Source of the DNA: Bodonicaedibacter sp963693005
GTDB taxonomy: Bacteria; Pseudomonadota; Alphaproteobacteria; UBA6184
Direction: 5' to 3'
Length of the DNA: 5,771 nt
Assembly: GCA_963693005.1 (NCBI GenBank)
Contig: OY843740.1
Coordinates: 1-5,771 of the forward strand
Part shown: in pieces, positions 1 through 5,487 of the stretch
How positions within the stretch are numbered: position 1 is the first letter of the stretch
Layout of the letters: each line of letters starts with the position of its first letter
Translations under genes and position numbers: made by a program
The notes under the pieces: generated by a model
The model's database searches: none
What the model saw: the letters and a program-made list of their open reading frames with translations, nothing else
Told to the model about the DNA's origin: nothing

Positions 1-506
1 GGAAAGTCTGCCCGGACGTAAATCTGGCGGGTATTCGTGGGCAGGCGGCAGAGGGAAGCTTGCTCGAGACGGACCGTCTGCCCCGTCCCGGAGTTGAAGC
101 TGATCGTTGGGGCGGTGCCGCTGCAGGGAGAGGCGGCGCAGAAACGAAATGTCACAGTGACTGCCATCGAGTTGCCAGCACTCCCGGCGATGAGGACAGA
201 TACGTCAGCGTGTGCGTTGCTGTTCTCGATCTCTGCAGCATGATCAGTGAGATCGATCCACTGCGTGATACCTCCTGTGAAGACCATCCGGCCGAAGTAA
301 CCGTTGCCATTCGTGCCTGGACGGTCCGCCGCCGGACGGATCGCCATGTTGCCATAGTTCGAGGAGAAGACAGACCACCCAGTCACACCGTTCTCCGCGC
401 CGCCGTTCACAACGAGCTCGGCCGTTCGAACCGCTGCATCGCAGCCAAGAGCGCAAAGAAAGAGTACCACGATCGCACTGGCGGTGAAGAAGCGAATGGG
501 GTGCAT
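1..506 (-). CDS. Secreted protein with lectin-like beta-sandwich domain (3' end outside window)
   Basis: The ATG lies at 506-504 and the frame stays open to the left edge, giving 168 residues without a stop, so the gene is partial. Residues 1-24 form a clear signal peptide: a short basic start (MHPIRFF), a hydrophobic core (AIVVLFLCALG), and likely cleavage near C22-A24, so the product should enter the secretory pathway. The mature part opens with ELVVNGGAENGVTGW (30-44). This N-G-G-x-E-N-G...G-W pattern is typical of the first strand of galactose-binding-like or CBM_4_9-like jelly-roll domains. Later strands fit the fold: QWIDL (82-86), VSVLIAG (102-108), VTVTFRF (116-122), and LPTNTRQIYVRADF at the end (155-168). 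Paired cysteines (C123, C128, C153) suit an extracellular protein. A surface or secreted glycan-binding role is inference; no catalytic module is visible. It is transcribed divergently from the WD40 gene on its right. Confidence 0.8.
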   Translation of the reverse strand, partial: MHPIRFFTASAIVVLFLCALGCDAAVRTAELVVNGGAENGVTGWSVFSSNYGNMAIRPAADRPGTNGNGYFGRMVFTGGITQWIDLTDHAAEIENSNAHADVSVLIAGSAGNSMAVTVTFRFCAASPCSGTAPTISFNSGTGQTVRLEQASLCRLPTNTRQIYVRADF

Positions 507-594
507 CCTTGCAAAAAAGAGGAATGTCTGAAGTCCAGCCGGTGAAAGTGGCTTTTAGTTCCTCCTGGCGTTGAGAGAGTGTGTGGAACTCACT

Positions 595-645
595 TTGTTG
601 TTGTTGTTGTGTTGTTGTTGTCGTTGGTGTTGTTGGTGGTGTGTG
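595..645. repeat. (GTT)n imperfect microsatellite
   Basis: A run of TTG/GTT triplets with a few interruptions (TGT, TCG, GGT) occupies the middle of the region between the divergent genes starting at 506 (minus) and 668/755 (plus). It lies outside both reading frames as modelled. Its position between two start codons makes it part of both 5' regions, but no regulatory role is shown. Confidence 0.85.
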
Positions 646-667
646 CCCTGCTGAAGGACGGGGAATA

Positions 668-748
668 ATGAGTGATGGGAATACGGAGCACGGCACGCGT
701 GCTGAACGATCAAAGGTAAAACAATGGCAGGGGATAGAAAGAGTCTGA
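668..748 (+). other. Small ORF upstream of, and in frame with, the WD40 gene
   Basis: ATG at 668 opens a 26-codon frame starting MSDGNTEHGTRAERSK and ending at TGA 746-748. It is in the same frame as the WD40 ORF that starts at ATG 755, with only the TGA and two codons between them. It may be a uORF, or the true first exon of the WD40 gene if the candidate intron at 716-811 is real. Its composition (charged, Ser/Thr/Gly) would suit a flexible N-terminus. Which start is used cannot be decided from the sequence. Confidence 0.3.
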
Positions 749-811
749 GGACTGATGACGTTGCAATGCAACGGGGATACTGGAAGTGAATTCGGGGAAG
801 GAATTCGAAAG
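716..811 (+). other. Candidate 96-nt GT-AG intron at 5' end of WD40 gene
   Basis: A possible donor AAG|GTAAAAC at 716 and acceptor CGAAAG|AAC ending at 811 would remove 96 nt, including the in-frame TGA at 746. It would join ...RAERSK to NAGTLLHTFEGHGH, phase 0 on both sides. The interior is purine-rich with no good pyrimidine tract before the acceptor, which weakens the case. The removed peptide (MTLQCNGDTGSEFGEGIRK) shows no WD40 features, so the intron would cost no recognised domain. Confidence 0.25.
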
Positions 812-1501
812 AACGCCGGCACGTTGCTCCACACCTTCGAGGGGCACGGGCATGCTTGGGTGACGTGTGTGGCGGTCAACAGCGGAGCCATGCACAGCAC
901 CGTCTCGGAGGAGCACCCTGATGCGAAGTACGTCGCGGTGAGTGGGTCGTGGCACGGCACGGCGTTCGCCCACTTCATCAGCGAGTCGTCGTTCGCTTCG
1001 GTGCAGCTCGTACGGCCCGACGGGGAGGGCGCCCTTGCATCGGATGATCTCACCATCACGGCCGTCGATGTTTCCCCTGGCGGGAGCCTTGTCGCTACCG
1101 GTGATCGCACCGGTGAGGTGATCTTGTGGGACGCTGCGTCGGGGGAGGTGGAGCACACCGTGCGACCGCATGGCTTCGACCGCTATGGTGTCGACAACCC
1201 CGACACTTCTGTGACTGCGGTACAGTTCCACCCGGCCCGCTACTGGGTGATGGTCGCTCGCAGAGACCAGGAGGCGATCGCCGTAGAAGATCTGGAATCT
1301 CAGGAGTTGGAGCACACCGTCTACATGAACACGAACGCGATTTCGTTGCGTTGCGCGAGCTGGGTTGGCGACACGACTCGGATCGTCGGGTCGTGCGGCC
1401 ACTCGTTCGCCCTTTACGCGACGGAACCAGACACGCCCGTCGCCGGGGATTGGATGCCGAGTAATTTCGACGAGGACGACGGTAGCGACTCGCAGCAGTA
1501 G
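755..1501 (+). CDS. RACK1-like WD40 protein, C-terminal four blades
   Basis: This 248-residue ORF starts at ATG 755, just after an in-frame TGA. It contains four WD40 blades. Blade A has EGHGHAWVTCV and YVAVSGSW (29-66). Blade B is ITAVDVSPGGSLVATGDRTG plus EVILWD (101-126). Blade C has VTAVQFHPARYWVMVA (153-168). Blade D is ISLRCASW...VGSCGHSFALYA (196-222). The order and details match blades 4-7 of RACK1, a ribosome-bound scaffold of the small-subunit head: WVTCV corresponds to WVSCVRFSP, VSPGGSLVATG to VSPDGSLCASG, and ARYWVMVA to the distinctive NRYWLCAA. The protein is short for RACK1 (about 315 aa) because blades 1-3 are absent. It is also divergent: blades A, C and D lack the canonical WD dipeptide, blade A has a long insertion, and the tail is acidic (DEDDGSDSQQ). 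Blade-1-3-like sequence lies on the opposite strand at 1775-2221. Family assignment is from recognised motifs; cellular role is inference. Confidence 0.75.
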   Translation: MTLQCNGDTGSEFGEGIRKNAGTLLHTFEGHGHAWVTCVAVNSGAMHSTVSEEHPDAKYVAVSGSWHGTAFAHFISESSFASVQLVRPDGEGALASDDLTITAVDVSPGGSLVATGDRTGEVILWDAASGEVEHTVRPHGFDRYGVDNPDTSVTAVQFHPARYWVMVARRDQEAIAVEDLESQELEHTVYMNTNAISLRCASWVGDTTRIVGSCGHSFALYATEPDTPVAGDWMPSNFDEDDGSDSQQ

Positions 1502-1774
1502 CACGATGGCCCTCCCGTTGATACGAGGGGCACCCACATTTACCAGGATTAGTCCTGAACTTTTCTTTCCGACAGCCCACCAACTGCACTATTTGGTGAA
1601 GCCCAACCAGCATGCAAGAAAACTCCTGCGCTCCCCGGTGTGCATTCAAACACCACGCCATCCATGCTGTGGTAAAAAACAAACACAGTGTAGAAAAACG
1701 ATCAGGGACTCGAACGTGAACCGAAATGCGTGCTTTTCATTGACTTGTGTCAGTCACTCGACTGTTCTTTTAGT
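1502..1774. other. Intergenic region between convergent WD40 ORFs
   Basis: This 273-bp stretch separates the stop codons of the two convergent WD40 ORFs and must hold both 3' ends. I see no further WD40 blade in any frame on either strand. No AATAAA-type polyadenylation signal is evident. A/T-tract-rich patches (around 1672-1705) are the main texture. GTTCGAGTCCC on the minus strand near 1710 looks tRNA-like, but no cloverleaf forms. Confidence 0.5.
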
Positions 1775-2221
1775 TCACGCCCACCGGTGTTCCTTTGTTT
1801 TCTCAGGTGCGAGCGACCATACCTTCACCTGCCCAGAGCGGGTGCCTCCTATCAAGAGCCGCGCGTCCGGCGCCACGGCGGCGCTCAGAAGCGTGGCGGA
1901 CTCCGGGAGCGGTGTCGGGCCCGAGACACCCTTCGATGACCCGTGGGGGTCGAATCGGACGAACACAGCGTCCGCGGTGTCGGAGGAGCTGTCGGCCAGC
2001 ACTGCGACGCCGTGGGATGCGCACACGATGGTCCGTGCCTCATCGCACTCCATGAGCGTGACCCAGCCGTCCGCATACGACCGCTCGGATAAGGGCCAGC
2101 GGTCCAGTCTCTTGCCGGTGTAGGCGATCACCGCAGAGCACTCATCGCCAGCACCGACGAGCGGCTCTACCCCAAGCATGGTTTGCCACGGCGCGAAGCT
2201 ACCTTGAGGCGCGCCTGACAT
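1775..2221 (-). CDS. WD40-type protein fragment, RACK1-like N-terminal three blades
   Basis: ATG at 2221-2219 opens a 148-residue frame. Three blade-like units are visible. Blade 1 is partial: LVGAGDECSAVIAYTGKRLDRWPL (split as 21-32 and 33-44). Blade 2 is GWVTLMECDEARTIVCASHG followed by VFVRFD (52-71, 86-91). Blade 3 is LLSAAVAPDARLLIGGTRSG plus QVKVWSL (111-130, 131-137), the clearest WD40 repeat. The spacing resembles the start of RACK1: blade 2 GWVT and blade 3 LSVAFSSDN...SGSRDKTIKLWN. The ORF ends 11 residues after blade 3, far too few blades for a closed propeller alone. The missing four blades are what the convergent ORF at 755-1501 encodes. The 5' side is a purine-rich (GAA)n leader on the coding strand. 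It may be a broken gene, half of a split gene, or an independent divergent protein. Coding status rests on the WD40 pattern and GC-rich codon use. Confidence 0.6.
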   Translation of the reverse strand: MSGAPQGSFAPWQTMLGVEPLVGAGDECSAVIAYTGKRLDRWPLSERSYADGWVTLMECDEARTIVCASHGVAVLADSSSDTADAVFVRFDPHGSSKGVSGPTPLPESATLLSAAVAPDARLLIGGTRSGQVKVWSLAPEKTKEHRWA

Positions 2222-2222
2222 G

Positions 2223-2270
2223 CTCTTTTCTTCTTCTTCTTCTTCCTTTTCTTCCTTTTCTGCTTCTTTT
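2223..2270. repeat. TTC-rich polypyrimidine tract (GAA on minus strand)
   Basis: An imperfect (TTC)n run with TTTTC and TTCC interruptions directly abuts the start codon of the minus-strand WD40 ORF at 2221. On the coding strand it reads as GAA/GAAAAG, so it would be the purine-rich 5' leader of that transcript. It is probably a microsatellite; any effect on translation is speculative. Confidence 0.8.
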
Positions 2271-2306
2271 ACTTTGAGTGTTCACAGCAACACAGTAACG
2301 AAACGC

Positions 2307-2328
2307 ACACGTGTAGTACAGTACTGTA
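2307..2328. promoter_or_regulatory. Paired palindromes: ACACGTGT (CACGTG core) and TACAGTACTGTA
   Basis: Two perfect palindromes sit 2 bp apart: an 8-bp one at 2307-2314 with a CACGTG E-box core, and a 12-bp one at 2317-2328. They lie about 85-110 bp upstream of the minus-strand WD40 start codon, where promoter elements are expected. CACGTG is a common bHLH/bZIP site in eukaryotes. Whether either palindrome is bound here is inference. Confidence 0.3.
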
Positions 2329-2422
2329 GACGCAGTGCGACGGATCCATCATCACCAACGTAGGGGGGGCAAAAGAGAATCGAGGAGAACAGGGAGCGAC
2401 GCCCTGTCAAGGCAGCGGCGCG
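2329..2422. other. Intergenic sequence, nothing recognised
   Basis: This short stretch runs between the palindromes and the end of the possible longer LRR-gene reading frame. I see no RNA gene, repeat or terminator in it. It must contain the 3' end of the minus-strand LRR gene and the promoter of the next minus-strand gene. Confidence 0.4.
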
Positions 2423-2727
2423 TCAAAGCCAACCATCTGGCGTGATGGGGCTTTGTAGAGACAGCCGCCCTCGGACGGAAGCAATGGAGCAAAGGTCCGA
2501 GGCCGACGGGAACCTGTGCTGGAACGGCACATCGGCCGCAGCCGTCGTGTCCCACGTGTCGAGGCACCCGGGTGCCCAAGCCCCGTTTTGGAGCATGGCT
2601 ACGGCTTGAATGTCATCTCCGGCAACCGATGCAAGATCATCGAGCACGCTCGCAAGACCAGGCCAATGGTCGCAGCTCGTGTCGGCGTGTGCATCAGCGC
2701 TTGCATCATCATTTGAATCCGCCCTTG
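2423..2727 (-). CDS. Alternative 3' coding segment of the LRR-like gene (possible last exon)
   Basis: On the minus strand a frame shifted relative to the upstream LRR-like ORF stays open to TGA at 2423. It encodes an acidic, soluble-looking stretch: RADSNDDASADAHADTSCDH, then PGLASVLDDLASVAGDDIQA, then a Trp-containing end (ITPDGWL). This looks more protein-like than the Met-rich tail read in the other frame (QMMMQALMH). Removing a 35-nt GT-AG segment at 2728-2762 joins the two frames exactly and would give a 510-residue protein from ATG 3990 to TGA 2423. A -1 frameshift or a base error near 2770 would also connect them. No domain is recognised in this segment. Confidence 0.4.
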
Positions 2728-3990
2728 CTGCAGTACGGGTAGCGTCGATGCGGGCGAGGTACTTGGCGTGAACCGGGCGCTGGCCTTGCGGCGGTCCGCC
2801 GCCCACTGCGCCCTCCGTAGCGCCTGGAGCTCGCTCTGCATCACGGGAAGGTGCGGGGCGACGGCGCCCGCGGCTCGGAGTCTCTCGCAGTGCGCCTCCG
2901 TGTAGACGACCGCCTCGTCGCTCGTCCTCAGCAGCTCCGCCCGTTGGTGGCGCGCTTCCGGCGCGTTCTCAGAAGGGTCCGTCGGGCGGTTGTACCTTCT
3001 GCCGTCGCACGCCAGGGACGATGTCCACTTGTGAGCGATGGCAGCGACGTCACACTGAGCGCTCAAGTTGCGGCTGTGGGCGTACAACGCGCTGCGTGAT
3101 GGCAGGGGCCCACAGAGGGCAGCCCGGAGCATCGAATGGACCTGCGACTGCAAAAACCGCGGCGGCCAAGAGTGTGCTGTGCCGCACCGAGTCATGGAGA
3201 ACGGCAAGAGTGACGGCGTGTCAAACGACGGATGCCCTGGGATGCTATCCGATGGTAAGGGTTCGACGAACAGAGGCGGTCTGCAGTCAGCCGTGCTGTC
3301 CTCGGTCTGCCGCGTTGCAGGTGTGCGATCGCGGAGGGTCGCCAGCTCATCGAGGACCTTGATGTGGAGGCCGTGCAGGTCTAAGGTGCGGAGGCGGCGG
3401 CAGGCGACGCATGAGCGCTGCAAATCGCTGAGGAAGACACGCTCCTCGGCATCGTAGCCGCAGCCGAGGCAGAGCACCTCCAAGGTCTGCGACAGCGGCA
3501 CACCGCCATCGGAAGAACAAGGAGTCGGCTCTTTCTTGCCGCTTGTGGGCGGAGCGGAGACTTCGTCGCGGTACCCCCGGAGGAAGATTTGGGACAGGAG
3601 CACGTGCCGGTCGTAGTGCCCTGTCACCGTCAACGTGCGGAGGCCTGTCTGCCACTCGGCGTGGGCAATGGCGAACACCACAGCCGTCGACAAACCGTTC
3701 TGGTAATTGTACCATCCCGTCCTCTTGCCCGACTTGTCGTGGGCCCAACAGTTCAGCAGCGATGCGTGCTCGAGTTTCGGGCATGCCCGAGCAACTCCAC
3801 GGATGATCTCCGCTGTGACAGACGCGTTGTCCAGCACCACAGTCCGTAGCGTGGCGGTCCCACACGACGGCGTCCGAAAGGCCCTCTGGAGGCACTCCGC
3901 CGACGCGGCGTCGCGTACTGGGAGCGAAAAACGGAGAGACAGCGACACGAGCCCGGCGGACCACGAGCGGATCTGCAATGGGATGAGCAT
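2599..3990 (-). CDS. LRR-like (RNI-type) protein with helical C-terminus
   Basis: Read from the first in-frame ATG at 3990-3988, this frame gives 463 residues to TAG 2599-2601. The N-terminal half has irregular leucine-rich-repeat units: GLVSLSLRFSL (13-23), TLRTVVLDNASVT (47-59), PKLEHASLLNC (71-81), GLRTLTVTGH (116-125), TLEVLCLGCG (169-178) and CRRLRTLDLHGLHI (197-210). The spacing and the CPKLE/CRRLR pattern resemble ribonuclease-inhibitor or F-box-type LRRs, a protein-interaction fold; no F-box is visible. A low-complexity middle follows, then a charged helical segment (ELLRTSDEAVVYTEAHCERL, ELQALRRAQWAADRRKASAR) that could be a coiled coil. The frame is open upstream to a TAA at 4132-4134 without another ATG, and residues encoded just upstream (FCWSQQQYVQ) look coding, so the true 5' end may lie further out or behind an intron. 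The 3' end may switch frame (see 2423-2727). No signal peptide. Function unknown. Confidence 0.6.
   Translation of the reverse strand: MLIPLQIRSWSAGLVSLSLRFSLPVRDAASAECLQRAFRTPSCGTATLRTVVLDNASVTAEIIRGVARACPKLEHASLLNCWAHDKSGKRTGWYNYQNGLSTAVVFAIAHAEWQTGLRTLTVTGHYDRHVLLSQIFLRGYRDEVSAPPTSGKKEPTPCSSDGGVPLSQTLEVLCLGCGYDAEERVFLSDLQRSCVACRRLRTLDLHGLHIKVLDELATLRDRTPATRQTEDSTADCRPPLFVEPLPSDSIPGHPSFDTPSLLPFSMTRCGTAHSWPPRFLQSQVHSMLRAALCGPLPSRSALYAHSRNLSAQCDVAAIAHKWTSSLACDGRRYNRPTDPSENAPEARHQRAELLRTSDEAVVYTEAHCERLRAAGAVAPHLPVMQSELQALRRAQWAADRRKASARFTPSTSPASTLPVLQQGRIQMMMQALMHTPTRAATIGLVLRACSMILHRLPEMTFKP
2728..2762 (-). other. Candidate 35-nt GT-AG intron in LRR-like gene
   Basis: On the minus strand GTACCT (from 2762) to CTGCAG (ending at 2728) bounds 35 nt with a pyrimidine-containing 3' end (CCCGTACTGCAG). 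Because 35 is not a multiple of three, its removal switches from the LRR-gene frame to the frame that runs on to 2423. The joined length, 1533 nt from ATG 3990 to TGA 2423, is exactly 511 codons. Introns this short occur in some protists. The donor is weak, and a simple frameshift is a competing explanation. Confidence 0.3.
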
Positions 3991-4131
3991 TTGGACGTAC
4001 TGCTGCTGGGACCAGCAGAACTGAGGCCGTTCATCGTCCCCAACGGACGTCGATGCGAGAAGAAGACGCTGTACAGGGTCCGCAACGGGTCCGTGTCGCC
4101 CAAATATTTTTTTTCTTTTCGGCCGCAAACC
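3991..4131 (-). other. Open 5' extension of the LRR-like gene without ATG
   Basis: The LRR-gene frame continues upstream of ATG 3990 for 47 codons until TAA at 4132-4134, with no ATG. The inner part (VADPVQRLLLASTSVGDDER) is soluble-protein-like, GC-rich and continuous with the gene. The outermost part (LRPKRKKIF) is read from the poly-A/T junction near 4100-4120 and is probably not coding. The gene may have lost its start to sequence insertion here, or have an upstream exon I cannot see. Confidence 0.35.
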
Positions 4132-4274
4132 TTAAAAATCGCTAGAACAGTGTTTTTTGGGGTCCCTACGGGTGTTCACCGTTTTACTTTCATCACTTTA
4201 GTTTGGGGTTTTGGCTGCAGTGACCTGCCTGGCTGCCCTTACAAAAATCCTGCGGCGTTGTGCCCAATGTCTGC

Positions 4275-4370
4275 AAAAACGTTGCAAATGCAATCCGAAT
4301 TGGCGAAACCACCGAAAAAAGTATGCAATCGCATCGCGGGCAAAGTGGAGTCTCCATCTGCAACGTTTTT
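4275..4370. repeat. 12-bp perfect inverted repeat, AAAAACGTTGCA
   Basis: AAAAACGTTGCA at 4275-4286 is exactly reverse-complemented at 4359-4370, with a 72-bp loop. The loop holds the further small dyad GGAGTCTCC (4348-4356). The arms could form a long-loop hairpin. No coding sequence or known RNA family is recognised. Confidence 0.5.
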
Positions 4371-4870
4371 CTTCGTAGTTGAGCAATTTTCTGAGGTCGA
4401 ACAAGTCGATTGACGTGAAAATCACCTGTTTTTCACCTTGCAGTGCAGCCTCAGAGGCAACAAAAACTCAAAAAATCCGTTCTCGGCGTTGCTTCGTCCT
4501 CCTGCGATTCTAAAATTGGATTCTGAAAGCTCTCGATCGCGGCTCTTCGTTGCAGCGGGAAGCGAAGTGATCAGTCGCAGAGTGAAGGTGAGAGAGAACC
4601 TGCGGGTCGGGCACCGAGTTCACCAAGAGGGCCACCGACCAAAAAAAAAAAAAATCGCCCAAAAAGTCGTTTCTTGCGTATTCCTCACCCGGGGGCTCCC
4701 CAGGACCGACAGTGACATTTTTTTTTATTGTGCAAATGGTACCCCCTTGGGACCATTGGAACTTCAACCAATCAAAAAAAGAACATTTTTCAAGATTGGA
4801 AAATTTCAAGGTTTTGGTCTCCCAGTGGGGCCCCAATTAATTTTCAAAAATATGCAACAAATTTTGGACA

Positions 4871-4978
4871 CCCAAAAAAGCACAGGTCCCTACCTGTACT
4901 AATACGCAAAAAGTGTCCTTTTTTGCATATTCCCAAAAAAAGCACAGGTAGGGACCTGTGGTTTTTGGGACATTTTTT
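4871..4978. repeat. Pair of ACAGGT-N4-ACCTGT palindromic modules within a larger imperfect palindrome
   Basis: ACAGGTCCCTACCTGT at 4882-4897 and its exact reverse complement at 4944-4959 are each preceded by CCCAAAAAA(A)GC in the same orientation, 61-62 bp apart. Between them a second dyad (GCAAAAAG at 4906-4913, CTTTTTTGC at 4918-4926) makes the region foldable as one hairpin with nested arms. Outside, GGACACCC on the left faces GGGACA on the right in inverted sense. The whole is a roughly 105-bp imperfect palindrome, of the kind seen in foldback or MITE-like elements. Confidence 0.65.
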
Positions 4979-5002
4979 TTCGACAAATATGAAAAAAATA
5001 TA

Positions 5003-5318
5003 TTTTTTTTTCTTGGCCATAATCGATGGAAAACCGATTCCCACGAGTTTTTCGTAGGTTTTCACCGGGAAACCCGACAACGCCGACTTCGAAAAATTGA
5101 AAATCGACCACTTTTCCACCATGACCGGTCACCAAAATCCGGACTTTTTGGGTGACCAAAAAAATCGAAAAATCGAACTTTTTTTTTTCGCCCAAAATCG
5201 TCCGAAACCGATTCCCACCGATTTTTGACCGATTTTTACCCACATTCCGCACTTTGAAAGTTCCAGAAAGTTGAAAAAATGACCACTTTTTCACCATGAC
5301 CGACGACCAAAAACCGGA
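5003..5318. repeat. Degenerate tandem repeat, about 174-176 bp period, two copies
   Basis: Copy 1 (about 5003-5144) and copy 2 (about 5179-5318) share the same ordered landmarks. Each has a T run, then AAACCGATTCCCAC (5031 and 5205), a TTTT-rich middle, then GACCACTTTT(C/T)CACCATGACCG (5106 and 5281) and ACCAAAA...CCGG. Offsets between landmarks are 174-176 bp. The middles have diverged, so the duplication is old. CCGAT recurs three times inside copy 2. No coding capacity is conserved between copies. Confidence 0.7.
5127..5157. repeat. Hairpin-forming dyad GGTCACC / GGTGACC
   Basis: GGTCACC at 5127-5133 and GGTGACC at 5151-5157 pair perfectly, and the adjacent AAAA and TTTT extend the stem almost to the CCGG-containing loop. 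It lies at the end of the first copy of the 174-bp repeat. The second copy has GACGACC there instead, so the dyad is not conserved. Probably incidental to repeat structure. Confidence 0.4.
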
Positions 5319-5355
5319 GGATTCCACCCGTTTTCCCACATTTCGAAACCCAGTG

Positions 5356-5487
5356 ACCCAGCGAGAACCGAAGCGAAGCGAGGTTCGAGCGGCGGACGGA
5401 CGCCACCCCGAACAGCCTAGAAAGCCAAAGCAACACCACCCAGCGAGAACCGAAGCGAAGCGAGGTTCGAGCGGCGGACGGACGCCA
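5356..5487. repeat. Two perfect 50-bp GC-rich direct repeats, 82-bp period
   Basis: The 50-bp segment at 5356-5405 is repeated without mismatch at 5438-5487. It begins ACCCAGCGAGAACCGAAGCG and ends GGCGGACGGACGCCA, with a 32-bp spacer. It contains the small dyad GAACC...GGTTC. It is much richer in G+C than the flanking A/T-tract DNA. Because 82 is not a multiple of three, the copies are read in different frames, so this is a DNA-level repeat and not a repeated peptide. Perfect identity implies a recent duplication or homogenisation. Confidence 0.9.

Larger units (their letters stand above)
4132..5002. other. A/T-tract-rich non-coding repetitive region
   Basis: From about 4100 the composition switches from GC-rich coding sequence to DNA full of A and T homopolymers (for example 4641-4654, 4719-4727, 4971-4980). 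Open frames here contain lysine and phenylalanine runs from those tracts and match no domain. Inverted repeats and palindromic modules are frequent (4275-4370, 4871-4978). I see no gene, tRNA, transposase or reverse transcriptase. It most resembles an intergenic or transposon-derived repeat array. Confidence 0.55.

Noticed and set aside
244..1158. Long minus-strand frame of about 304 codons
   Set aside because: It is antisense to the WD40 gene, crosses the GTT microsatellite as a poly-Thr/Gln stretch, and overlaps the signal-peptide gene in another frame. It shows no domain.
1690..1790. Possible tRNA on the minus strand: GTTCGAGTCCC near 1710 followed by a T run
   Set aside because: The arms around the T-loop-like sequence do not pair (T-stem mismatches), and no D or anticodon arm or A box is found at the right distance upstream.
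4871..4978. CRISPR-like array or intrinsic terminator
   Set aside because: There are only two motif copies with no series of uniform spacers, and the context is eukaryotic, so neither interpretation applies.
5356..5487. GGTTCGAGC inside the direct repeats as a Pol III B box of a tRNA-derived SINE
   Set aside because: It fails the last conserved C of the B-box consensus, no A box is at the right spacing, and no tRNA-like fold is visible.
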